Source of the DNA: an uncultured Acetatifactor sp.
GTDB lineage: Bacteria > Bacillota > Clostridia > Lachnospirales > Lachnospiraceae
Reading direction: 5' to 3'
Length of the DNA: 15,507 bases
Assembly: GCA_934394515.1 (NCBI GenBank)
Contig: CAKRRU010000058.1
Location: forward strand, 1-15,507
Numbering within the stretch: the first letter of the stretch is position 1; each line of letters starts with the position of its first letter. Shown in pieces: positions 1 to 8,514 of this stretch. The position numbers and the translations under genes were made by a program. The notes beneath the pieces were generated by a model, which had not been told where the DNA came from, ran no database searches, and worked only from the letters and a program-made list of their open reading frames with translations.

Positions 1-2
1 AT

Positions 3-86
3 GTCGTGTATAAGTTCTTGTTCTCATCCTCACTGCTTATGGAACCACAAACAGCGGTATTATTGTACCATAAGAGTCTACACGAC
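3..86 (-). ncRNA. Structured RNA element after rho, candidate ribosomal-protein L31 (rpmE) leader
   Basis: Read on the minus strand, the element opens with GTCGTGTA (86-79) and closes with its exact complement TACACGAC (10-3), an 8-bp closing stem. Inside, CTTATGG (74-68) pairs exactly with CCATAAG (42-36). Within that, ACCGC (58-54) pairs with GTGGT (48-44, one G-T) around a 5-nt loop. A purine-rich unpaired segment (35-11) separates the two outer stems on the 3' side. The fold starts 12 nt after the rho stop. No T-run follows the closing stem, so it does not look like a simple terminator. In many Firmicutes rho is followed by rpmE, and L31 leaders are known in Firmicutes, so a cis-regulatory leader for an off-window rpmE is the best guess. 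The identity is inferred; the pairing is seen. Confidence 0.5.
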
Positions 87-98
87 GCAAGTATATTT

Positions 99-1589
<1,491 letters not shown>

Positions 1590-1977
1590 ATACTCCTCCT
1601 ATGAAATAAAACTAAAGCATTTACCTATGTGTGTAAAGCCTGTAAACTGTTAACTAAGGGGGTTACATCCGATCTATCGTGACATGTCAGTTGATTTATA
1701 AAGATATTAAAACTGCATCTGGAGCTATTATAATATATTTTTTCAAAAATAGGAAGTCCCAAAATTATTTTTTTATTTTCCGTAAATCCTTGCGAAGAAC
1801 TCGTTTCTATTATATCATTACTATTAGTTGTGTTGTAAATGTTGTCACGATTGTAAACAGACAGATTTACGACAGATTTCCGGAAACAGCAAAATTATAG
1901 TTCATTACCATCGTATGAAAAGCGCCGGATATTATAATTATAAGAACATACTATAACAAATCAAGAGAGGTATTGTC
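1590..1977. other. Divergent intergenic region between rho and malic enzyme
   Basis: This 388-bp AT-rich stretch carries the outward promoters of rho (minus) and the malic enzyme gene (plus). Visible dyads are TGACATGTCA (1680-1689, perfect), TTTCCGGAAA (1877-1886, perfect) and TTCAT-N9-ATGAA (1901-1919). The hexamer TGTAAA recurs near both ends, and ACAGATTT is repeated at 1861-1868 and 1872-1879. A TATAAT at 1933-1938 is the best -10 for the malic enzyme gene, but I see no convincing -35 box. The malic enzyme SD AGAGAGG lies at 1964-1970. A 73-codon open frame here (1679-1900) has no ribosome binding site and is not called as a gene. Confidence 0.6.
1727..1755 (-). promoter_or_regulatory. 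Candidate rho promoter
   Basis: On the minus strand a perfect -10 TATAAT (1732-1727) lies 17 bp from a weak -35 TTCCTA (1755-1750). Transcription from here would give a leader of about 130 nt, long enough for autoregulation as known for rho in other bacteria. The -35 matches only 3 of 6 consensus positions, so the call is tentative. Confidence 0.35.
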
Positions 1978-3132
1978 ATGACAACCAATGAAAAAGCGTT
2001 ACTGATGCATGAAAAATGGAACGGCAAATTAGAGACCGTATCCAAGACTCCCGTGAAGACCCGTGAAGATCTGGCGACTGCCTATACTCCCGGTGTTGCG
2101 GAACCCTGCAAAGTAATCGCACAGGACAAAGAAGCTGCTTATAAATATACCATGAAAGCCAATACCGTCGCTGTCGTATCCGACGGAAGTGCAGTCCTGG
2201 GACTTGGCAACATCGGTCCCTACGCAGCAATGCCCGTTATGGAAGGCAAGGCAGTCCTCTTTAAAGAATTCGGTAATGTCAACGCCGTTCCCATCTGCCT
2301 GGATACCCAGGATACCGAAGAGATCATCAAGGCTGTCACTTATCTGGCTCCGGGATTTGGCGGCATCAACCTGGAAGACATCAGTGCTCCCCGTTGTTTT
2401 GAAATCGAGGAACGTCTGAAGCAGATCCTGGACATCCCCGTATTCCATGACGACCAGCACGGTACCGCCATCGTCGTTCTTGCCGGTGTCATCAATGCCC
2501 TGAAAGTAGTCGGCAAGAAAAAGGAAGACTGCCGCGTCGTGGTAAACGGTGCCGGAAGCGCCGGAGTAGCTATCACCAAGCTGTTACTGACCTACGGTTT
2601 CCCCAATATCATCATGTGTGATAAGGTAGGCATCGTCTCCAAAGATACCGAGGGCTTAAACTGGATGCAGAAAAAGATGACCGAAGTCACTAACTTAAAC
2701 AATGAGACCGGAACTCTTGCAGATGCACTGAAGGGTGCCGATATCTTCATCGGTGTCTCCGCTCCTAACATTGTCACTCCCGAGATGGTGGCATCCATGA
2801 ATCATGATTCCATTTTATTTGCCATGGCAAATCCCGTTCCCGAGATCATGCCGAATGTAGCCAAAGCTGCCGGTGCACGTGTGGTTGGAACCGGACGCAG
2901 CGATTTCCCGAACCAGGTGAACAACGTTGTGGCATTCCCCGGTATCTTCAAGGGTGCTCTGGAGGGTCGTGCTACTCAGATCACAGAAGAAATGAAGCTG
3001 GCTGCCGCAGAAGCTATCGCCGGTCTGGTACCTGCTGACAAGCTTTCCGATGACAACATCATGCCGGAAGCTTTTGATCCTCAGGTGGCTGAAGTTGTGG
3101 CAAATGCCGTTAAAAGCCATATCCGCCAATAG
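1978..3132 (+). CDS. Malic enzyme (malate dehydrogenase, oxaloacetate-decarboxylating), short form
   Basis: It converts L-malate to pyruvate and CO2 with reduction of NAD(P)+, linking C4-dicarboxylate and pyruvate metabolism in the cytoplasm. At 384 residues it matches the short bacterial single-domain type (compare B. subtilis YtsJ), without a phosphotransacetylase extension. Visible motifs are YTPGVAEPC with the catalytic Tyr36, MEGKAVLFKEFG with the catalytic Lys91, NLED at 131-134 and HDDQHGTA at 157-163 for the divalent metal, the Rossmann loop GAGSAG at 191-196, and ANPVPEI at 284-290. The ATG has AGAGAGG 7 nt upstream. A radical SAM gene begins 5 bp after the stop, so the two are probably co-transcribed. 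I cannot settle NAD versus NADP preference by eye, so no gene symbol is given. Confidence 0.95.
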   Translation: MTTNEKALLMHEKWNGKLETVSKTPVKTREDLATAYTPGVAEPCKVIAQDKEAAYKYTMKANTVAVVSDGSAVLGLGNIGPYAAMPVMEGKAVLFKEFGNVNAVPICLDTQDTEEIIKAVTYLAPGFGGINLEDISAPRCFEIEERLKQILDIPVFHDDQHGTAIVVLAGVINALKVVGKKKEDCRVVVNGAGSAGVAITKLLLTYGFPNIIMCDKVGIVSKDTEGLNWMQKKMTEVTNLNNETGTLADALKGADIFIGVSAPNIVTPEMVASMNHDSILFAMANPVPEIMPNVAKAAGARVVGTGRSDFPNQVNNVVAFPGIFKGALEGRATQITEEMKLAAAEAIAGLVPADKLSDDNIMPEAFDPQVAEVVANAVKSHIRQ

Positions 3133-3137
3133 CGCCG

Positions 3138-4097
3138 ATGAATCAGACGCATCTCCCCGGAGGCTGGCACGGTAAGCCCTACTACTCTCTGGATTCCTAT
3201 TGTAAAAATACGTTTCACCATAAATGTTACAAAATAGCCCTGAATGCCCGGATGTCCTGTCCCAATCGGGACGGTACCCTGGGTACTCGGGGCTGTATCT
3301 TCTGTAGTCTCGGCGGCAGCGGAGATTTTGCCGTGGATATTGCCGGCAAGACCATGGAGGAACAAATCGCGGAAAGCATGACCAGGTTCGGCGATAAGGT
3401 GACCGGTCATAACCTGATTGCTTATTTTCAGGCCTATACCAATACCTATGCGCCTCTCCCCTATCTGGAAGAGGTGTATCGTTCTGCTCTGGATTATCCA
3501 AATATCTGTGGCATCTCCATCGCCACCAGACCGGACTGTCTGGGGTCTGACGTACTGACATTGCTCGCAAAGCTTAAGAACGAATATCCCGATAAATTTC
3601 TCTGGATTGAGTTGGGATTGCAGACGATCCACGATGCCACGGCACGCTATATCCGCAGAGGCTATCCCTTGTCCTGTTTTGAAAGAGCCTGCTCCGATCT
3701 GCATGCTTTGCAGATTCCGTTTATTGTACATACAATTCTGGGGCTCCCCGGAGAGACTGATGCTCAGGTGCTTAAGACCATGGAGTATCTGAACCGTATT
3801 GCTCCATTCGGTATCAAATTGCAGTTATTGCATGTGTTAAAAGATACTGACCTGGCGAAGGATTATCTGGAAGGTAAATTCGAGACCCTGACCCTGGATC
3901 ATTATCTGGATCTGGTCATCTCCTGTCTCGTGCACCTGTCGCCGGATATTGTGATCCACCGTGTCACCGGCGATGGTCCAAAAGATCTGCTGATTGCGCC
4001 GACCTGGAGTCTGGATAAGCGAAATGTCCTGAACTCACTGCATCGCCGCATGAAAGAGCAGGGCGTACGTCAGGGTGAACTGTACCGCCCCGGATGA
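3138..4097 (+). CDS. TIGR01212-type radical SAM protein (YhcC/YtqA family)
   Basis: This is a radical SAM enzyme of 319 residues. The iron-sulfur cysteines are C41, C53 and C56 in CPNRDGTLGTRGCIFC, that is CX11CX2C, the expanded spacing of this family rather than the classic CX3CX2C. The family segments ELGLQTIHD (about 157-165) and HTILGLPGET also fit. B. subtilis YtqA, of the same family, lies beside ytqB (mnmM) and has been linked to mnm5s2U wobble-uridine modification of tRNA; I recall this and cannot check it here, and no mnmM-like gene is in this window. The ATG lies 5 bp after the malic enzyme stop. An in-frame stop at 3111 limits upstream extension. No Shine-Dalgarno precedes it, so translation is probably coupled to the upstream gene. 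Family is confident; substrate is inferred. Confidence 0.9.
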   Translation: MNQTHLPGGWHGKPYYSLDSYCKNTFHHKCYKIALNARMSCPNRDGTLGTRGCIFCSLGGSGDFAVDIAGKTMEEQIAESMTRFGDKVTGHNLIAYFQAYTNTYAPLPYLEEVYRSALDYPNICGISIATRPDCLGSDVLTLLAKLKNEYPDKFLWIELGLQTIHDATARYIRRGYPLSCFERACSDLHALQIPFIVHTILGLPGETDAQVLKTMEYLNRIAPFGIKLQLLHVLKDTDLAKDYLEGKFETLTLDHYLDLVISCLVHLSPDIVIHRVTGDGPKDLLIAPTWSLDKRNVLNSLHRRMKEQGVRQGELYRPG

Positions 4098-4106
4098 TAC
4101 GTGAAA

Positions 4107-4165
4107 ATATTTGAATCAAAATGGAAGCAGTCGTTTTCGACAAAAACGCTTGCATTTTCAAATAT
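4107..4165 (+). repeat. Long imperfect inverted repeat downstream of the radical SAM gene
   Basis: ATATTTGAA (4107-4115) pairs exactly with TTCAAATAT (4157-4165). Inside, AATG (4120-4123), AAGC (4125-4128) and GTTTT (4133-4137) pair with the opposite arm, separated by two 4-nt bulges and one mismatch, around a 5-nt loop. No T-run follows, so it is not a canonical terminator. It may protect the 3' end of the malic enzyme-radical SAM mRNA or be a weak terminator. Confidence 0.45.
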
Positions 4166-4177
4166 AATTATTATAGA
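4150..4177 (+). promoter_or_regulatory. Candidate promoter of the DUF4364 gene
   Basis: TTGCAT (4150-4155) and TATAGA (4172-4177) are 16 bp apart, about 38 bp before the DUF4364 ATG. The -35 box is only a half match and lies inside the right arm of the inverted repeat just upstream. A separate TATAAT at 4163-4168 has no partner -35 box. Confidence 0.3.
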
Positions 4178-4215
4178 TTTAAGTATTATGAATTCATCAG
4201 AAAGGTTACCACATC

Positions 4216-4731
4216 ATGTTGCAAGATCCGCTTACTTTATATAAACTAATTGTTCTCTATATGCTGAACCGTGTCAGCTTTCCGCTTACCACAGCGCAGC
4301 TCAGTGATTTTATTCTGGGAAAAGAATATACGAATTTTCTGACCCTGCAGCAGGTCATCAATGAGCTGACAGATGCCGGAATGATTGCTGCACAGTCCAT
4401 CCGCAACCGTACCCACCTGTCCATCACCCCGGAAGGAAAGGAAACTCTGAACTTTTTTGAAAACAGGATTGGAGATACGATCAAGGAAGAAATCGATAAC
4501 TTTTTCCGGGAAAATGAATTCAAGCTGCGAAACGAAGTGTCCGTACTGGGAGACTACTATAAATCCACTTCCGGAGAATTCGAAGCGCATCTGGTAGCCA
4601 AAGACCGGGGCATCAATCTGGTAGATATCACACTGTCTGTGCCCGTGGAAGAGACTGCCGCTGCCATCTGTGACAACTGGCAGAAGAAAAATCAGGAAAT
4701 ATACAAATACCTGATTACGGAGTTGTTCTGA
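4216..4731 (+). CDS. DUF4364 family protein with winged-helix N-terminus
   Basis: It is a 171-residue soluble protein of a small family found mainly in Clostridia; no defined function is known to me. Residues about 8-80 read as a winged-helix DNA-binding fold: LTTAQLSDFIL, then the putative recognition helix TLQQVINELTDAGMI (43-57), then a wing ending THLSITPEGKETLNFF (66-81). The C-terminal half (about 95-171) is a mixed alpha/beta region without cysteines in metal-binding patterns. AAAGG sits about 10 nt before the ATG, at 4201-4205. It stands alone or at the tail of the malic enzyme operon and is convergent with rarA. A transcriptional regulator is a plausible inference from the fold only. 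Confidence 0.85.
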   Translation: MLQDPLTLYKLIVLYMLNRVSFPLTTAQLSDFILGKEYTNFLTLQQVINELTDAGMIAAQSIRNRTHLSITPEGKETLNFFENRIGDTIKEEIDNFFRENEFKLRNEVSVLGDYYKSTSGEFEAHLVAKDRGINLVDITLSVPVEETAAAICDNWQKKNQEIYKYLITELF

Positions 4732-4759
4732 TTCCGCAATCAGGTATCTTACGATTCTA

Positions 4760-6109
4760 TCATTCTTTGTTCTCAGAAGAAGCCTCCGCGGCTTCTTTTT
4801 TGATTCTCGCCATATGCTCTCTGATCTTAACTTCATAGCCGTTGCCGGAAGGCTGATAGAATTCTCTGCCGCTCAATTCATAGGGCAGATACTGCTGTTC
4901 CACATAATCGTTCGGATAATCATGTGCGTATTTATATCCTGTTCCGTGTCCCAATTTTGCTGCTCCTTTGTAATGTGCATCCTGCAGATGTGTCGGGATC
5001 GGCAGGTCGCCGGTCTCCTGCACCTCCCGCAATGCCTGAAATACCGCTTCACAGCTGCGGTTGCTCTTCGGTGCCGTAGCGATGTAAGTGACTGCCTGTG
5101 CCAGGATAATCTGCGCTTCCGGCATGCCTACCCGCTCTACCGCCAGAGAAGCATTCACCGCCACCACCAGTGCCTGTGGATCCGCATTGCCGACATCCTC
5201 CGACGCACAGATCATGATACGTCTTGCGATAAAAGTCACACTTTCACCCGCATTCAGCATTCTCGCCAGATAATACACCGCTGCATCCGGATCGGATCCA
5301 CGCATACTTTTGATAAACGCTGAAATCGTATCGTAATGATTGTCTCCGTTCTTATCATATCTGGCTGCTCTCTTCTGGATACATTGCTGCGCCACATCCA
5401 GGGTAATGTGAATCTTACCGTCTACGTCCGGTTCTGTGGTCATAATCCCCAGTTCAATGGCATTCAGGGCATGTCTGGCATCTCCGCCGGAGATATCCGC
5501 AAGGAAATCCAGGGCATCCTCATCAATCGTACCATTGTAAGCTCCCATGCCGCGATCGGTGTCGTAGACTGCTTTCTTCAAAAGTTCCTTGATGGCTTCC
5601 TTCGGGATCGGCTTTAATTCGAAGATCACAGATCGGGAGATCAAAGCCCCGTTTACCTCAAAATAAGGATTTTCCGTCGTGGCACCGATGAGGATGATCG
5701 TCCCGTCCTCCACGTACGGAAGCAGATAATCCTGCTGCCCTTTATTAAAACGGTGGATCTCATCGATGAACAGGATCGTACGTTTTCCGTACATTCCCTG
5801 CAGTTCCTTCGCCTTCGCCACCACTTCTTCCATATCCTTTTTTCCGGCCACCGTGGCGTTGATCTGCCGGAACTCGGCACTGGTCGTATTGGCGATCACC
5901 TTCGCCAGTGTCGTCTTGCCGGTTCCGGGCGGTCCGTAGAAAATAATGGAACTGATCTTGTCCGCTTTGATGGCACGGTACAACAGCTTATCCTTACCGA
6001 TGATATGCTCCTGCCCCACCACCTCATCCAGGGTTCTGGGGCGCATTCTTGCCGCCAGGGGAGCTTCTTTTTCCATATTGGTACTTCGCATATATTCAAA
6101 CAGATCCAT
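4760..6109 (-). CDS. rarA: Replication-associated recombination protein A (RarA/MgsA), AAA+ ATPase
   Basis: It is a clamp-loader-like ATPase acting at stalled replication forks and ssDNA gaps, related to eukaryotic WRNIP1. From the chosen ATG the protein has 449 residues, usual for the family, and begins MDLFEYMR. Walker A GPPGTGKTT is at 59-67, Walker B ILFIDEIHRFNKGQQD from 112, sensor 1 GATTEN at 142-147, and SRS at 158-160 provides the arginine-finger region. The C-terminal half holds the lid and tetramerisation domains, with the conserved HYKGAAKLGHGTGYKYAHDYP. An in-frame ATG at 6121 would add four residues but has no ribosome binding site. The ATG at 6109 has GGAGA 6 nt upstream, so 6109 is preferred. 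The last codons overlap the plus-strand terminator of the convergent gene. Confidence 0.96.
   Translation of the reverse strand: MDLFEYMRSTNMEKEAPLAARMRPRTLDEVVGQEHIIGKDKLLYRAIKADKISSIIFYGPPGTGKTTLAKVIANTTSAEFRQINATVAGKKDMEEVVAKAKELQGMYGKRTILFIDEIHRFNKGQQDYLLPYVEDGTIILIGATTENPYFEVNGALISRSVIFELKPIPKEAIKELLKKAVYDTDRGMGAYNGTIDEDALDFLADISGGDARHALNAIELGIMTTEPDVDGKIHITLDVAQQCIQKRAARYDKNGDNHYDTISAFIKSMRGSDPDAAVYYLARMLNAGESVTFIARRIMICASEDVGNADPQALVVAVNASLAVERVGMPEAQIILAQAVTYIATAPKSNRSCEAVFQALREVQETGDLPIPTHLQDAHYKGAAKLGHGTGYKYAHDYPNDYVEQQYLPYELSGREFYQPSGNGYEVKIREHMARIKKEAAEASSENKE
4777..4801 (+). terminator. Intrinsic terminator for the DUF4364 transcript, inside rarA coding sequence
   Basis: AAGAAGCC (4777-4784) pairs perfectly with GGCTTCTT (4790-4797) around the 5-nt loop TCCGC, followed directly by a T-run to 4801. 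It acts on the plus strand, 45 bp after the DUF4364 stop, yet encodes the Lys/Ala/Glu/Ser-rich tail of RarA on the minus strand. A second dyad (4711-4721 with 4733-4743, one mismatch) overlaps the DUF4364 stop but lacks a T-run. Confidence 0.8.
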
Positions 6110-6180
6110 AACTATCTCCATTTCATTCTGTCAAAATCTCTCCGCCTGTCACTATAATGCTTTCCTTTCAACCGACCCGG

Positions 6181-6210
6181 AGCATATCAGAACTCTTCCT
6201 CTGATGTCAA
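6181..6210 (-). promoter_or_regulatory. Candidate rarA promoter overlapping the upstream terminator
   Basis: A perfect -35 TTGACA (6210-6205) and TATGCT (6186-6181) are separated by 18 bp on the minus strand. The first bases of the -35 box are the last Ts of the preceding gene's terminator tract. The leader to the rarA ATG would be about 65 nt. Confidence 0.5.
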
Positions 6211-6246
6211 AAAAGCCGAAGCGCACCGTTTTGATACGCTCCGGCT
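6209..6246 (-). terminator. Intrinsic terminator of the receiver-GGDEF gene
   Basis: On the minus strand AGCCGGAGCG (6246-6237) pairs with CGCTTCGGCT (6223-6214), 10 bp with one G-T pair, followed by a run of six Ts (6214-6209). It lies about 30 nt after the stop codon of the gene ending at 6279. Confidence 0.85.
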
Positions 6247-6278
6247 AATTATAGCAAATTTTATGCCAATATGCAATT

Positions 6279-7583
6279 TTACATCCAGGTCTTCACACGG
6301 CGCTTCAAAACATTTGCCTCTAACGGTGCCAGTAACAGATCCTGAATTTTATCCGTCTCCACTGCACATTTTATCTGTTCCAGATCTCCCTCTTTGCAGA
6401 TTGCGATTATGGTAACATCCTGTTGCGCCGCAAGACCGTCCAGTTGTTCCCAGATCGCTTTTCCGTGATCGGCTTCCTCGGAGACGTCCACAAACAAGGG
6501 AAGAGGCTTTTCTCTGCCCTCTTGCTGTAAATACCGGCTGACCTCATCCATTGCCGATGCAATATTCAGCTGTACAGAGTTCGGCAAAGCAAATTCCAGC
6601 ATACTGGTAACATTCCGTGAGCCGGACCATACGATTGCCTGCAATTTCTGATCCGGCACCTGATTTTCTTCCCCAAATACGCTGTAGCGGTCCTTGCCGG
6701 ATTTCTTGGAAACATAAAGTGCCTGATCTGCCTTTGCAGCCAGATCATCATAGCAATGATCCTCCGGTTCGGAAAATGCCACTCCCACACTGATGGATAT
6801 ATTTTCCGGTATGGATAAGTTTTCTTTATACTTTACAAGATTTACCAGATTCTCTGCCTTGACCAGTGCGATCTCCTGTGAGGGAATATCCGACATCAAT
6901 ACCACGAATTCATCTCCGCCGGTCCGCCCCACATAATCCGTGCTGCGGAACTGCGAAGAAATCACTCCCGTAATAACGCTGATGACATGGTCTCCCATCG
7001 TATGTCCGTAGACATCGTTTACAGACTTAAAATTATCAATATCTATTTCCATCATGGCATGGAGACCATCTTCGTGCTCTGTCAGCGTCTTTGTGATCAG
7101 ATTTTCAACGGTCACTTTGTTAAACAGGCTGGTCATCTCATCGATCTGTGACTTGGTCTTCCATGCTTTCTGTTCATCAAGACTGAGCTGCAGTCTCCGC
7201 TTTACACCCAAAGTATTATTGATACGGGAAAGTGCCACACGGGCATCCACCGGTTTGATGATAAATTCATCCGCGCCCAGTGCAAAAGCCTCCGACTGGG
7301 AAGATACCGACTCCGTGTTGGTCAGAACGATGACCGGGGTATCCTTGAAGCCTTCCATGTCCTGTCTGCGGCGCAATACTTCAAAGCCGTCGATCCCCGG
7401 CATAACCAGATCCAGCAGTACCAGATCAATGGCATCGCTTTCCTTCTCCATGATCTTCAGACATTCCTCACCGGAAACAGCCTCTGCGAAGTTAAAATGT
7501 TCTCCCAGAGACTGTCTGATCACTACTCTTTGAAATTTGGAATCATCAACGATTAATAATGTTTCTTTCTTCTGTAGATTCAT
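6279..7583 (-). CDS. Response regulator with receiver, GGDEF diguanylate cyclase and degenerate C-terminal receiver-like domain
   Basis: The 434-residue product is predicted to make cyclic di-GMP from two GTP under phosphorelay control. The receiver (about 6-125) has the acidic pair D13/D14, phospho-acceptor D58 in LLDLVMPG, T88 and K110. The GGDEF domain (about 147-305) has an intact GGDEF at 222-226 and an RSTD inhibitory site (213-216) five residues before it, so an active, product-inhibited cyclase is expected. Residues about 312-434 resemble another receiver: LFVDVSEEADHG recalls the phospho-acceptor strand, while LLLAPLEANVLKRRV parallels FIIKPVDARVALSRI with Lys replaced by Ala. No DNA-binding domain or cognate kinase is visible. 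The ribosome binding site is weak (AGGA about 10 nt upstream). The gene has its own promoter and terminator. Confidence 0.93.
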   Translation of the reverse strand: MNLQKKETLLIVDDSKFQRVVIRQSLGEHFNFAEAVSGEECLKIMEKESDAIDLVLLDLVMPGIDGFEVLRRRQDMEGFKDTPVIVLTNTESVSSQSEAFALGADEFIIKPVDARVALSRINNTLGVKRRLQLSLDEQKAWKTKSQIDEMTSLFNKVTVENLITKTLTEHEDGLHAMMEIDIDNFKSVNDVYGHTMGDHVISVITGVISSQFRSTDYVGRTGGDEFVVLMSDIPSQEIALVKAENLVNLVKYKENLSIPENISISVGVAFSEPEDHCYDDLAAKADQALYVSKKSGKDRYSVFGEENQVPDQKLQAIVWSGSRNVTSMLEFALPNSVQLNIASAMDEVSRYLQQEGREKPLPLFVDVSEEADHGKAIWEQLDGLAAQQDVTIIAICKEGDLEQIKCAVETDKIQDLLLAPLEANVLKRRVKTWM

Positions 7584-7635
7584 GACTGGCGGATCCTGCT
7601 TTCCTTTATAATACTCTTTACAGTACTATACTCCC

Positions 7636-7664
7636 AGTATAGCCGACGGTGATGTACTCGTCAA
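7636..7664 (-). promoter_or_regulatory. Promoter of the receiver-GGDEF gene, with a dyad across its -10
   Basis: TTGACG (7664-7659) and TATACT (7641-7636) are exactly 17 bp apart, each 5 of 6 to consensus, about 53 bp before the ATG. The -10 box forms one half of a perfect inverted repeat, CTATACT-CCC-AGTATAG (7626-7642). This could be an operator or fold at the mRNA 5' end. Confidence 0.6.
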
Positions 7665-7695
7665 TTTAAAAATATAGCTATTTTTTACATAATTT

Positions 7696-8514
7696 TCAGT
7701 CAAACAAAATCTCTTCTACAGTCACAAACTGAAAACCTCTCTTTTGCAATATATCCACTACTTCCAGCGCGGCCGTAACAGAAGTATCGTAATAATCATG
7801 CATCAAAATAATATCTCCGTCCCCTGCCTTCTCCACCACTTTCGTTGCAATGCAGTCCGCATTATGGGAACACCAGTCCAAAGGATCGATATTCCATAGC
7901 ACCGGGAACATGTTCAGTTCTTTCTCCAAGCTCTTGTCCCAGCTTCCGTAGGGAGGACGAACGAAGCTCACCTTCTCCCCGGTGATCTCTTCCAGAATCT
8001 CATTGGTCTTCACCAGTTCTTCCCGAAAGGTCTCACGGTTACGGGAAGACAGCTGGATATGACTGTAAGTGTGATTGCCAATCAAATGCCCTTCCTCCTG
8101 TTCGCGCCGGATAATATCAGGATAATTCTGCGCATTCTCACCGGTCACGAAAAAAGTAGCCACTACATTTCGTTCTTTCAATCCGTCCAGAAGCTGTTCC
8201 GTATATCTGGGATGCGGTCCGTCATCGAAAGTGAGTGCAATTTTATTTGCTGCGTCTCCACCTTTTCCTGTCACTTCTCCGGAAACCGTCCTTGTTTCTA
8301 TTTCTTCATGCCATTGGAAAACATCATATCTTTTGGTACCGGCTGCAAGGCACAGTACTCCCATTACCATATCGAAAATCAGAATTCCTGCCAGCACTTT
8401 CCTCATTCCAAGCCGCCTGCCCAGTACTTTCACAGAAAATATATGCATCCGGGAAGTCCGTGATTCCTCCCCCCTCCACAACCATTGCTTTTCGGGAGAT
8501 GTATGCTCATACAT
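7696..8514 (-). CDS. Membrane-anchored polysaccharide deacetylase (NodB-like, CE4)
   Basis: It is predicted to remove N-acetyl groups from peptidoglycan or another surface polysaccharide outside the cell. From the longest frame it has 272 residues: a short basic N-terminus, one hydrophobic segment at about 40-58 acting as signal or anchor, a short linker, then the NodB domain (about 90-265). CE4 motifs are present in order: TFDDGP with D97/D98, the metal pair H148 and H152 in HTYSH, RPPYG at 186-190, LWNIDPLDW at 206-214, and the catalytic-face LMHD at 237-240. The start is uncertain. The ATG at 8514 has a GGAG only 2 nt away and lies within a possible promoter. An ATG at 8406 has AGGCGG at 6 nt and begins a typical signal sequence (MRKVLAG), giving 236 residues. 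Confidence 0.9.
   Translation of the reverse strand: MYEHTSPEKQWLWRGEESRTSRMHIFSVKVLGRRLGMRKVLAGILIFDMVMGVLCLAAGTKRYDVFQWHEEIETRTVSGEVTGKGGDAANKIALTFDDGPHPRYTEQLLDGLKERNVVATFFVTGENAQNYPDIIRREQEEGHLIGNHTYSHIQLSSRNRETFREELVKTNEILEEITGEKVSFVRPPYGSWDKSLEKELNMFPVLWNIDPLDWCSHNADCIATKVVEKAGDGDIILMHDYYDTSVTAALEVVDILQKRGFQFVTVEEILFD

Noticed and set aside
1679..1900. 73-codon open frame on the plus strand between rho and malic enzyme
   Set aside because: No ribosome binding site, AT-driven composition (Phe/Ile/Tyr/Lys-rich) and position across the promoter region suggest chance.
1933..1938. Full promoter call for the malic enzyme gene around TATAAT
   Set aside because: No acceptable -35 box or TGn extension at 16-18 bp, so only the -10 hexamer is mentioned in the intergenic entry.
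2815..3731. Long minus-strand open frames opposite malic enzyme and radical SAM genes
   Set aside because: They are antisense to two well-conserved genes, have unusual composition and no family motifs.
7665..7695. Terminator after the deacetylase gene (AT-only palindrome around ATAGCTAT)
   Set aside because: The stem is short and wholly A-T apart from the central GC step, too weak to call.
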